A stretch of 64,000 bases of DNA from Clostridiales bacterium (GTDB lineage Bacteria; Bacillota; Clostridia; Oscillospirales; Acutalibacteraceae), in the NCBI GenBank assembly GCA_012839185.1, contig DUNU01000002.1, forward strand, positions 310,001-374,000, written 5' to 3'. The translations under genes and the position numbers were made by a program. A model generated the notes under the pieces. That model was not told the origin of the DNA. It made no database searches and was given only the letters and a program-made list of their open reading frames with translations. The number at the start of each line of letters is the position of its first letter. The stretch's first letter is position 1. Positions 15,965 through 24,303 of this stretch are shown here, one piece after another.

Positions 15965-17908
15965 ATGATTAAAGTAGCATTAAAAAATGATGTTAAAGAA
16001 TTTGAAATCGGAATTACTCCGCTTGAAATAGCAAAAGGCATAGGAGCAGGTCTTTATAAGGCTGTCTGTGCATGCAAGATTGACGGTGTTGTTGCTGATT
16101 TGCGTACACCCTTAACCAATGACTGCAATGTAGAATTTCTTACATTTGAAGATGAAGACGGAAAAAAGACATTTCGGCACACCGCATCTCATATTTTGGC
16201 ACAAGCGGTAAAACGCCTTTATCCCAAAACAAAATTGGCTATCGGTCCTTCCATTGAAGACGGCTTTTACTATGACTTTGACAGCGAAATAACTTTCACT
16301 CAAGATATACTGGACAAACTTGAAGCCGAGATGAAAAAGATAGTTAAGGAAGAATTACAGATTGAAAAGTTTGAACTTTCTCCCGAAGATGCCATTTCCG
16401 AGATGGAAAAGATCGGTGAAACATATAAAGTTGAACTTATCAAAGAACATGCTGATAAGGGTGAGAATATTTCATTCTATCGTCAGGGTGAATTTGTTGA
16501 ACTTTGTGCCGGTCCGCATCTTCCCGACACCTCAAGAGTCAAAGCATTCAAACTCACTCAATGCACAGGTGCATATTGGCGTGGAGATTCCAATAACAAA
16601 ATGCTCCAGAGAATTTATGGTACCGCTTTCCCGAAACAGAGCGAACTTGATGATTATCTTATTATGCTTGAAGAGGCAAGAAAGCGTGACCACAACAAAA
16701 TAGGGCGTGAACTGGACTTTTTTACCACAAGCGAAGTTATCGGTCAAGGTCTGCCGATTTTACTACCCAAAGGTGCAAGAGTTATTCAACTTCTCCAGCG
16801 TTTCGTTGAAGACGAAGAACAAAAGAGAGGCTGGCAACTTACCAAAACTCCCTATATGGCAAAACGTGAACTTTATAAGATTTCGGGACACTGGGATCAT
16901 TATTTGGACGGCATGTTCGTATTGGGCGACCCGAACGATGAAGAAAAAGAATGTTTTGCACTTCGTCCCATGACCTGTCCATTCCAGTATCAAGCCTATC
17001 TAAATCGTCCTCGTTCATATCGTGATTTGCCCCTTCGTTATAATGAAACGTCCACCCTTTTCAGGAACGAGTCAAGCGGTGAAATGCACGGTCTTATCCG
17101 AGTTCGTCAGTTTACCATCTCCGAAGGACATTTGATGTGTACCCCCGAACAACTTGAGGATGAATTTAAGCATTGCCTTGAACTTGCCATTTTTATGCTC
17201 AAAACGATAGGTCTTTATGAAGATGTTTCCTACCGTTTTTCACAGTGGGATCCCGCCGATACGGAGAAATATATCGGTACGCCCGAACAGTGGAATGAAG
17301 TTCAGGATATTATGGGTCGCATACTTGACCACCTTGAAATACCCTACAAAGTCGGTATCGGTGAGGCTGCGTTCTACGGTCCGAAACTTGATATTCAGAT
17401 TAAAAATGTTTTCGGCAAGGAAGATACTCTCATTACAATCCAGATTGATCCCCTGCTTGCGGAACAGTTTGATATGGAATATGTCGCATCTGACGGAACA
17501 AAGAAACGTCCCTATATCATCCATCGCACTTCCATTGGTTGCTATGAAAGAACGCTTGCTTTGCTTATCGAAAAATATGCAGGAGCATTCCCGCTTTGGC
17601 TCGCTCCAGAACAATTAAGAGTTATTCCCATTGCAGACCGTCATCATGACTATGCATACGAGGTTCTCAAAAAACTCAAAGATGCGGGATTTAGAGCGGA
17701 AGTTGACACAAGAAGTGAAAAACTCGGCTATAAACTTCGTGAAGCACAACTTCAGAAACTTCCCTATATGCTCGTAGTCGGTGATAAGGAAGCTGAAGAA
17801 GGCACCATATCCGTCAGAAAACGCGGTGAAGGTGATATTGGTTCACAGAATGTCGACACGTTTATCGAATATGCATTAAACAAGGTAAAGAATAAGGACT
17901 TAGATTAA
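15965..17908 (+). CDS. thrS: Threonyl-tRNA synthetase, 647 aa
   Basis: Class II synthetase that charges tRNA-Thr. In order: an N-terminal TGS domain (residues 1-60), the editing/SAD domain with HTASHILAQAVKRLYP and CAGPHLPDTS, the catalytic core with motif 2 (FRNESSGEMHGLIRVRQF) and motif 3 (HRTSIGCYERTLALLIE), and the HGTP anticodon-binding domain (PIADRHHDYAYEVLKKLKD). AAGGAGA precedes the ATG at 15965. The frame stays open upstream to 15716, but that stretch is the T-box RNA, so longer starts are wrong. Two hairpins follow the stop. Confidence 0.97.
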   Translation: MIKVALKNDVKEFEIGITPLEIAKGIGAGLYKAVCACKIDGVVADLRTPLTNDCNVEFLTFEDEDGKKTFRHTASHILAQAVKRLYPKTKLAIGPSIEDGFYYDFDSEITFTQDILDKLEAEMKKIVKEELQIEKFELSPEDAISEMEKIGETYKVELIKEHADKGENISFYRQGEFVELCAGPHLPDTSRVKAFKLTQCTGAYWRGDSNNKMLQRIYGTAFPKQSELDDYLIMLEEARKRDHNKIGRELDFFTTSEVIGQGLPILLPKGARVIQLLQRFVEDEEQKRGWQLTKTPYMAKRELYKISGHWDHYLDGMFVLGDPNDEEKECFALRPMTCPFQYQAYLNRPRSYRDLPLRYNETSTLFRNESSGEMHGLIRVRQFTISEGHLMCTPEQLEDEFKHCLELAIFMLKTIGLYEDVSYRFSQWDPADTEKYIGTPEQWNEVQDIMGRILDHLEIPYKVGIGEAAFYGPKLDIQIKNVFGKEDTLITIQIDPLLAEQFDMEYVASDGTKKRPYIIHRTSIGCYERTLALLIEKYAGAFPLWLAPEQLRVIPIADRHHDYAYEVLKKLKDAGFRAEVDTRSEKLGYKLREAQLQKLPYMLVVGDKEAEEGTISVRKRGEGDIGSQNVDTFIEYALNKVKNKDLD

Positions 17909-17913
17909 AACAA

Positions 17914-17937
17914 GAACTGCCCCAAAGGGCAGTTTTT
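17914..17937 (+). terminator. thrS terminator
   Basis: ACTGCCC and GGGCAGT form a tight stem with a four-base loop (CAAA) and a T-run right after it. Confidence 0.9.
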
Positions 17938-17945
17938 AATTAAGA

Positions 17946-17966
17946 AAGACGGCTTCTTGCCGTCTT
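17946..17966. terminator. Terminator shared with the convergent phosphoesterase gene
   Basis: AAGACGGC and GCCGTCTT pair perfectly around TTCTT. It lies three bases from the stop of the minus-strand gene, and on that strand it is followed by TCTTAATTA. It probably ends that transcript, though the T-tract is weak. Confidence 0.65.
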
Positions 17967-17969
17967 AAT

Positions 17970-19487
17970 TTATTCTGTAATGCCTTCTTTGCCATCCTCG
18001 AAATATTGGAAAGTAACGTCTTCAAACTGCATGACAATGTCGTCATCAAAACCTTCGGGTAGGTTATATCTGCCTGAATAGAGGTTGTATTTTGAAATTG
18101 TATGAGCACCGAACTTATCAATTTCAATTACGGTTGCACCACGCTGTGAACCTTCTTTATCAATTCCGGGATATGCAAGATAATCGATAGAATAACCGTA
18201 GGACAAGTCAACACCCTTATAATTAATGGTGATATTGTTAAAGTGGTCATGACCACAGAAAACAGCCTTTGTGGATTTAAGCTTGAGGATTTTTTCGAAT
18301 AAATCATCCTCATGCATGCCGTGATAAATCATTCTGCCGGTTTCACCGATTATTCCCTCAATATATTTTACATCTTCTGTGTCCTTATAGCCGTTATTTG
18401 CAAATTCCATCCACGCATCCTTGTATTCAACAAGCGGAATATGAAGGAAAAGGAGGGAGTTAACGGTATTGAATGCTTTGTGGTCTTTAAAATATTGGTC
18501 ATCAATAGAATAGAGCTTCATAACATTTTCGCTCTTCATCTTTTCAATCTGTTGTTCGTACCACTGGACTTGATTCTTGTGGACATTGTCATATTTCCAC
18601 TGAATACCGAGAATATCGCCGTCTGTATATGAATGAGAGTCCAAAATTACAATACCTTGAACTATAAGACCTGCCGTGTTGACAACTTTAATGATCTGGT
18701 TTCCCTGTCCGTCAACATCTTCGGGGCCGGGAGTATATATGCAATATGTAAACTCGGGAGAACTATAAAATTCACTTATGGCTTTACGGTCATAATAGCT
18801 GTATGCTTCCGTATCATGATTCCCCAAAGATACTGTCCAATAGCAATGGAGAGTTTCCATCAATGTCGCGAATATCTTCGCACCGTTTTTGTTGTTGAAA
18901 GTACCTGCCTGGAAGGGAACGGGGTAGGCAATATCACCCGACACAATAACCAAATCGGGTTTTTCATGTTGAACAATCGTGGCAACGGCTTGTAATGCTT
19001 TGGCATCTTTTCCGGTAGACATAAAACCGCCGCCTATATGAATATCGGTCAATTGTAAAATCTTGAATGCACCGTTAGTGGTGAAATAATAATTGCCTTC
19101 CTCGTCAATTTCGGGTTTAAGCTGATAATCCTTTGCGGCAGACTTGAATGATGCGGCAAGTTCTATATTTGAAAGAGTTCCCTTTTTTGAAAATATAGCT
19201 GCAAAAGAACCAAAAATAATACAAAAAGCCAAAAGTATTGCAATTGAGGCAAGTGCTCGGCGACAGCGTTTTTTACGTTTTATACGGTGTTTTTCTGCAG
19301 GTTCATCAAGCTCGTCTTGTTCTTCTTGTTCGATATTTTCTTCGACCTCAGTCATTTCTTCCGCGGGAGCATCTTCGTTTTGTTCAGATTGCATTTTCGG
19401 GTCTTTCCCGATTTTCCCAATGTCTTTTATCGGAATTTTATCTACGTTATCGTCTGTTTCCGGTAAAATGATGTTTTCGTTATCCAT
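17970..19487 (-). CDS. Membrane-anchored calcineurin-like metallophosphoesterase, 505 aa
   Basis: A cytoplasmic, very acidic N-terminus (about 65 residues rich in Glu) leads to a basic stretch (KHRIKRKKRCRR) and one membrane helix (LASIAILLAFCIIFGSFAAI). The enzyme domain lies outside the membrane. Metal-ligand motifs in order are LQLTDIHIGG, IVSGDIAYP, SLGNHDTE and FCGHDHFNN, all typical of the binuclear metallophosphoesterase fold. The GNHD and GHDH pattern fits purple-acid-like or 3',5'-cAMP phosphodiesterase-like branches. The substrate is unknown. It is the last gene after the flippase and mntP genes; eleven bases separate it from mntP and it shares their transcript. Confidence 0.87.
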   Translation of the reverse strand: MDNENIILPETDDNVDKIPIKDIGKIGKDPKMQSEQNEDAPAEEMTEVEENIEQEEQDELDEPAEKHRIKRKKRCRRALASIAILLAFCIIFGSFAAIFSKKGTLSNIELAASFKSAAKDYQLKPEIDEEGNYYFTTNGAFKILQLTDIHIGGGFMSTGKDAKALQAVATIVQHEKPDLVIVSGDIAYPVPFQAGTFNNKNGAKIFATLMETLHCYWTVSLGNHDTEAYSYYDRKAISEFYSSPEFTYCIYTPGPEDVDGQGNQIIKVVNTAGLIVQGIVILDSHSYTDGDILGIQWKYDNVHKNQVQWYEQQIEKMKSENVMKLYSIDDQYFKDHKAFNTVNSLLFLHIPLVEYKDAWMEFANNGYKDTEDVKYIEGIIGETGRMIYHGMHEDDLFEKILKLKSTKAVFCGHDHFNNITINYKGVDLSYGYSIDYLAYPGIDKEGSQRGATVIEIDKFGAHTISKYNLYSGRYNLPEGFDDDIVMQFEDVTFQYFEDGKEGITE

Positions 19488-19497
19488 TCAAATCTCC

Positions 19498-20054
19498 TTA
19501 AAAGAAAAATATTTTTATTCCGATGCCGATAAGAATAATGCCTCCTATGATTTGGGCTTTACCGGCAAATTTCGTGCCGAATTTTTTTCCCAAGAACACT
19601 CCGGCAACGCATATTACAAAAGTTATTACACAGATAATCATTGCCGCTGTCAAAGCTTTAATCAAGTCATATCCGGCAAAGGCAAAACCGACGGACAGTG
19701 CATCAATCAATGTCGCAACACCTTGAACAAGCAGGGCGACGATACCGACTTTAGCATCACGGTCAACTTTATTTTTAATACCGTCAAAAAGCATTTTTCC
19801 GCCGATAATCGCAAGTAAAATAAAAGCAGCAAGAGGAATATATTTTTTAAAAACGGTAAAAATTCAACGATATTACGAACACAAAACCAGCCGATAAGGG
19901 GCATAATTGCTTGGAATGTTGCAAATATAAACCCAATAAGCAAAGTTTTTGTTTTTCTCATTTTCGGCTCGTTCATACCGTTTGAAAGTGATGCACAAAA
20001 AGCATCTGCGGCAAGACCGATACCCAAAAAGATGTTGCTGATTATAAATTCCAT
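19498..20054 (-). CDS. mntP: MntP-like manganese efflux pump, frame interrupted at a slippery site
   Basis: The two parts together give a normal MntP of about 185 residues with six membrane helices. Part one (20054 to 19845, 70 codons) has FLGIGLAADAFCASLSNGM, the conserved Asp-containing first helix. Part two (19845 to 19498) has PLAAFILLAIIGGKMLFDGIK, GVATLIDALSVGFAFAG and the last helices. The first frame runs past the join as an unrelated tail to a stop at 19707. The join lies exactly at T-TTA-AAA (19851-19845, minus strand), a canonical -1 slippery heptamer within an A6 run. It may be a real mutation, a homopolymer error, or programmed frameshifting. MntP exports Mn(II) and protects against excess metal. 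No yybP-ykoY riboswitch is seen. Confidence 0.85.
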
Positions 20055-20057
20055 AGA

Positions 20058-21302
20058 TTATTCTTTTATCTCAATTTTGCTTCCCGACTGTTTGATTTTG
20101 TGCAGACCTATTAAAACAACGATAAAGAATTTTGCGAAGTTTACAATTAAAAGACCTACGGCAAACCCATTTATTTCAAAGAAATAAGAGAGTACGGGAA
20201 CAACTGCGATAAATAAGACAGCATAGATAGCGTTGATAATTGTCTGATATTTTTCTTCGGCAAAACGAAGGACAATTACCATAAGTGAGTTGCTGATAAA
20301 ATAGAATATCTGACCGGCATTTGCGATAAAGAAATATTGTTTGATCGTGTCCAAATCATCGGGATAAATAAAGCCGACATAAATATAGGAGCCGACAAAA
20401 CAGGCAAATGTTGCAAGAACTCCCACGGCAAAAAGTGCACCGGCACTCATAAACCAGATTTTCTTCGTAAATTTTCCGCTCCAACGAGCCAGATATCCGA
20501 TAAGAACACCATTAAGCGGGGTAGTAAGGAAACTGATGCTTTTACCAATTAAAGAGGCGGTATAATATATTTCCGCCGCTGAGCCGCCGTGAATCATTTT
20601 AAGTAAAAGACGGTCTGAATTTAAGATAAGAGCGGGAATAATATTTGCCGCTACCAATGTCCAGAATGATTTTTGAGCATCAGAATAATGTTCACTCTTT
20701 TGAAGAAAAGGTTTTCTGTAAATATTTCCTCGGAGCATTACGAATACTACCGCAAGAGCCTCACCTAAAAACAAGGGGAATGTCCAATTATTCGTCTTTT
20801 TGAATATGAATACACCGAGAATATTTCCTGCGGCGGCAATCAGATAGTAGAAGAATAATCCGGAATATTTAATGCTTAATTTAAATTCACAGTCGGAATA
20901 ATAACGATATAAAGTTGCTACCATTGCAATTAAAAATCCGATTGCGAGAATAAGAGTCAGTTTGTAAATTATTGCTAAGACAGTAACGACCGGCACACAT
21001 AAGAGTGCGGAAATAAGCATAATCCGGTTATAGTCGCCGTTCGTGTCCCGCTTATCTGACGAAAGTATCATACGGCTGTAGTTTGCCGCCGTGCCCAAGG
21101 TGGAAGCCATGATTGAAATGAAAGAGATATAGAAAAGCACATTTCCGTAACCTTCACTGCCCAACTGTGCTTTGATTTGCGGATAAATCAAAAACTGAAT
21201 TGCCACATAATAAATAACAAGACCGATTACACTGAACATAAAGTCACCGGTCAGTTTTTTGAAAAATCCACTGGTCAGGATGTTTTTTATCTTTTCTTTC
21301 AT
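20058..21302 (-). CDS. Wzx/MATE-like polysaccharide flippase, 414 aa
   Basis: A membrane protein with about twelve hydrophobic segments. The N-terminus (KKLTGDFMFSVIGLVIYYVAIQ) and the segment GSEGYGNVLFYISFISIMAS match the polysaccharide biosynthesis protein family of the MVF superfamily, in which a GxxxYG-type loop follows the first helix. Such proteins flip undecaprenyl-linked oligosaccharides across the membrane. No glycosyltransferases lie nearby, so the cargo cannot be guessed. The stop is three bases before the mntP start, which makes an operon of flippase, mntP and phosphoesterase. The promoter is not clear in the ~110 bases upstream. Confidence 0.8.
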   Translation of the reverse strand: MKEKIKNILTSGFFKKLTGDFMFSVIGLVIYYVAIQFLIYPQIKAQLGSEGYGNVLFYISFISIMASTLGTAANYSRMILSSDKRDTNGDYNRIMLISALLCVPVVTVLAIIYKLTLILAIGFLIAMVATLYRYYSDCEFKLSIKYSGLFFYYLIAAAGNILGVFIFKKTNNWTFPLFLGEALAVVFVMLRGNIYRKPFLQKSEHYSDAQKSFWTLVAANIIPALILNSDRLLLKMIHGGSAAEIYYTASLIGKSISFLTTPLNGVLIGYLARWSGKFTKKIWFMSAGALFAVGVLATFACFVGSYIYVGFIYPDDLDTIKQYFFIANAGQIFYFISNSLMVIVLRFAEEKYQTIINAIYAVLFIAVVPVLSYFFEINGFAVGLLIVNFAKFFIVVLIGLHKIKQSGSKIEIKE

Positions 21303-21415
21303 TTGATTATCCTTGATTTATCGGTAATATTTATTGCATAATTGTGGAGCAAAGAAATTAAGTTTATGTAAAAATCAGACCGATTTTAAGTTGCACATAT
21401 TTGAAAAAGGTCGGT

Positions 21416-22621
21416 TTAACCTAAATAGGAGCCGGGAACTTCGAGTTCAAGATCGGATATTGCGAAAGCGGCACAGGGATGTATATAGCCGTATTGAATA
21501 TCGGCAAAACGGCGATACTCATTTTCCTCAGGGCAAAATACTTCACCGGACAAGAGCTTTGAACGGCAGAAGCCGCATTCACCGCTTCTGCAACGGGAGG
21601 GAGCATTGATACCTGCTCTTTCAAGTGCAACCAATACAGGCTCGTCTGAGTTTGCAGTGATATTATATTCTTCAAATCCCTGTTTTACTTTGATGTTAAA
21701 TGTTGCGGGAATATTTTCAGGATAACCTTTGCAGGAGGTAACATTCTTTGTTACACCCAAAAGTTCACAACGGACATATTTTTTATCAAGACCGATTTTT
21801 TCAACTTCGGGCATAACGAAATTGTACATGCTTTCAGAACCGCAAATGAATATTGAAGAATTATAGGGAGCATATTTTTTGATAAGGTCAACAGTGATCA
21901 AGCCGTGTTCGTAACCTTCTTTTTTCTCGTCGGAGAGAACATGAATAACTTTCACTTTATTGCATTCGGCACTTATTTTGTCAAGTTCACTCTTAAAGAG
22001 AATTGCTTCTTCGGTCTTGCTTCCGAAAATAATCGTAAGATTAAAGTTTTCGATACCGTCACGAATGGCATAAGCCATTGACAAGAACGGAGTAATGCCA
22101 CTGCCTCCGGCGATTGCAACGATTTCTTCATTATCGCGAAGAGCATCGTAATAGAATGTGCCTTCGGGAGCGGAAACGGTTACATGATCACCTTTTTCCC
22201 ATTCGTCAATAATAAATTTTGCGGCAAAACCTTCCGGGTTATTGCGGACGGTAATAGCGTATTTGCCTTCCAATGCCCACTTGGGAGAAGAAGAAATTGA
22301 ATAGGGACGGGTGACTAAACTGTCGCCTATGGTCATAAGTACGCTTAAATATTGACCTGCTCTGAAATATGCACAGGGTTTGTTGTCGGCAGATTTCAAT
22401 ATATATGTTTTTGCATCTGCTCCGATATGTTCGATAATTTCATCAATTACCAAATCCTGAGCATCGGGATGAAGGGTTTTTGCGAGATTATTGATGGGAT
22501 AATCGGCTTTAATCGGATTTGCAGGGTGTTTTGCAATAATTTTCTCACGGGTTTTGTGGAGAGTAGCAAACTTTATAACATCCAAAATCCCGATTTTACT
22601 CATCTTGATTTTAAGAGCCAT
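21416..22621 (-). CDS. FAD/NAD(P) and [2Fe-2S] oxidoreductase (ferredoxin reductase-like), 401 aa
   Basis: A three-module electron-transfer flavoprotein. The FAD-binding barrel shows TRPYSISSSP. The NAD(P) domain shows VAIAGGSGITPFLSMA and IFICGSESMYNFV. The C-terminal plant-type ferredoxin domain shows CRSGECGFC (C-x4-C-x2-C) with the fourth Cys in HPCAAF. This arrangement is that of phenol-hydroxylase or vanillate-demethylase reductases, preceded here by a ~45-residue N-terminal extension. It overlaps the stop of the upstream flavoprotein gene by one base with GGAGGT ahead of the ATG. The two products are very probably partners, this one passing electrons to or from NAD(P)H. Function beyond that is unknown. 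Confidence 0.88.
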   Translation of the reverse strand: MALKIKMSKIGILDVIKFATLHKTREKIIAKHPANPIKADYPINNLAKTLHPDAQDLVIDEIIEHIGADAKTYILKSADNKPCAYFRAGQYLSVLMTIGDSLVTRPYSISSSPKWALEGKYAITVRNNPEGFAAKFIIDEWEKGDHVTVSAPEGTFYYDALRDNEEIVAIAGGSGITPFLSMAYAIRDGIENFNLTIIFGSKTEEAILFKSELDKISAECNKVKVIHVLSDEKKEGYEHGLITVDLIKKYAPYNSSIFICGSESMYNFVMPEVEKIGLDKKYVRCELLGVTKNVTSCKGYPENIPATFNIKVKQGFEEYNITANSDEPVLVALERAGINAPSRCRSGECGFCRSKLLSGEVFCPEENEYRRFADIQYGYIHPCAAFAISDLELEVPGSYLG

Positions 22622-24153
22622 TATTTGTTACCTCCTTGTTTATTTAGTGCGTATCTTGCGAGAAGTTGACCGCAGGCATAATTTGACGAATATCCGTCTC
22701 CGCGAATTCCGCTTGTGCCTATCGGGATAAGGCCGTTAATGGTATAGTCAAATTCCATACCCATTGTGCGAGCGATAATACCGTCCCAATCACGGGTTTC
22801 GAAGCCGTAAGCACTGCCTTCGGGAACACCTAAATAACGGGAGAAAGTCATAGGCGATGCTATTGCAACTTCTTCAATGGCATCTTTAATGTCAATACCG
22901 GTTTTTTCTTTGAGCAGACCGACAAATTTCTTTGCAATCTCATCTTTTACATTAAAGTAGTTTTCCTGCGTAACCTTATTCCAATCTTCGGGAGAGGTGT
23001 ATGTTGTCGTAAATGAAACTACGGATGTACCTTCCGGAGAGAAATTGGGATTTACGATATTGTAGCAAAGGAAAATTGTGTAATTGTTGGTTGCAATCTT
23101 TTTCAGGCTTTCGTATTCCTTTGATGAGTCGGCTGTGGAGGGCATAAAGATTGAATAGTCCTTTATGCCGAGTTCTTCTGCAGTTTTGTTAAGCCCGAAA
23201 TGTGCGGTAAACATTCTTGCACCGTATCGACCTTTACGAGCGGCGGATAGCCTCTTTTCACGCTCTGGAACAGCATGTTCGGGCATCATTTTTGCGTAAA
23301 TAATATCCGGATTAATGTTTGCAAGAACGCAGTCACATTCAATGTCCCCTGCGGTTGTTTTTACACCAACACATTTTTTGTTGTCAAAAATGAACTCGGT
23401 TGCTCTGCAATTAAACAGACATTCCCCACCCATGTTTCTGAATGCTTCAACCATTGCAACGGAGATTTCGTGAGAGGTATGTTCGGGAATATATGCGGAA
23501 AGTTCGACATAGCTTTCGACCATCTGGCTGTAGTGAAGGAATGAAAGATGATCCATATCAACACCAAGATATGACCAATAGGTAGAGAGAATATCAATGG
23601 CTTTCTGCGAAAAACCGAGTTTCTTAAATACGGGCATGCAGGGATATGAGCCGATTTTAAGCAAGTTCGGGAACTTTTCCATAAGAACTTTGCCGTTAAG
23701 ATTTTCATCACCCTGACTGGTGTATTCAAGACCGGCGGAGATTTCAGCGAAAAGTTCAAACATATCTTCCGTCGCCTTTTTGGAGTCAGGCACATATTCT
23801 GCCATCTTGGCAATAAATGCTTCTTTGCCGGAGGGCATTGTAACATCCATTAACGATCCGTCGGAATATTCGGATACAATACGGAAACAATCGGGAACTT
23901 TTTGCCAGTTGATGTTTACACCGTAAGCCTCGAGTTGTTTTCTGGTGATGCCGGGATTCTCGACTGAACCTATGGTGCAAAGTTCGTGAAGTGACGGATC
24001 AAATTCAAATCTGCCACGCACAAAACTCGACGCACATCCGCCGGGGAGATTATGTTGTTCAATCAAAAGAACCTTTTTGCCTGCTTGCTTAAGTTCGCAA
24101 GCTGCCGCAAGACCTGCACAACCGGAGCCTACGACTACAAAATCGTATCTCAT
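22621..24153 (-). CDS. CrtI/phytoene-desaturase-like FAD oxidoreductase, 510 aa
   Basis: The N-terminal dinucleotide-binding motif VVVGSGCAGLAAACELKQAGKK is followed by EQHNLPGGCASSF, the second conserved segment of the amine-oxidase/phytoene-desaturase superfamily. The C-terminal end GLIPIGTSGIRGDGYSSNYACG is the FAD-binding tail of CrtI and carotene isomerase relatives. No prenyltransferase or carotenoid genes lie nearby, so carotenoid work is unlikely. Related proteins in anaerobes are often annotated only as NAD(P)/FAD-dependent oxidoreductases. AAGGAGTG sits before the ATG at 24153; a GTG one codon earlier is possible. It is co-transcribed with the Fe-S reductase that follows. Confidence 0.87.
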   Translation of the reverse strand: MRYDFVVVGSGCAGLAAACELKQAGKKVLLIEQHNLPGGCASSFVRGRFEFDPSLHELCTIGSVENPGITRKQLEAYGVNINWQKVPDCFRIVSEYSDGSLMDVTMPSGKEAFIAKMAEYVPDSKKATEDMFELFAEISAGLEYTSQGDENLNGKVLMEKFPNLLKIGSYPCMPVFKKLGFSQKAIDILSTYWSYLGVDMDHLSFLHYSQMVESYVELSAYIPEHTSHEISVAMVEAFRNMGGECLFNCRATEFIFDNKKCVGVKTTAGDIECDCVLANINPDIIYAKMMPEHAVPEREKRLSAARKGRYGARMFTAHFGLNKTAEELGIKDYSIFMPSTADSSKEYESLKKIATNNYTIFLCYNIVNPNFSPEGTSVVSFTTTYTSPEDWNKVTQENYFNVKDEIAKKFVGLLKEKTGIDIKDAIEEVAIASPMTFSRYLGVPEGSAYGFETRDWDGIIARTMGMEFDYTINGLIPIGTSGIRGDGYSSNYACGQLLARYALNKQGGNK

Positions 24154-24187
24154 CACAACACTCCTTATTAAAATTATAGATGATATT

Positions 24188-24216
24188 ATTATACCCCCGT
24201 TTTATCAATCTGTCAA
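24188..24216 (-). promoter_or_regulatory. Promoter of the flavoprotein pair
   Basis: Minus strand TTGACA (24216-24211) and TATAAT (24193-24188) with a 17-bp spacer. It is back to back with the promoter of the SpoVB-like gene. Confidence 0.9.
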
Positions 24217-24239
24217 CAATGTATTTTAATATTATAAAG

Positions 24240-24268
24240 TTGACAAACAAGCAACATTTTGATATAAT
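24240..24268 (+). promoter_or_regulatory. Promoter of the SpoVB-like gene
   Basis: TTGACA (24240-24245) and TATAAT (24263-24268) with a 17-bp spacer. Only 23 bp separate the -35 elements of the two divergent promoters, so a regulator bound there could affect both. Confidence 0.9.
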
Positions 24269-24303
24269 AAAATAGAAATATTGGAACATATTCGGAGATA
24301 TAT

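Noticed and set aside
19144..19818. 224-codon plus-strand frame opposite the phosphoesterase start and mntP
   Set aside because: No family resemblance, Ser/Ile-rich low-quality composition, and it is antisense to two recognisable genes.
20055..21310. yybP-ykoY manganese riboswitch for mntP
   Set aside because: Only three bases separate flippase and mntP, and no aptamer-like leader is visible upstream of the flippase gene.
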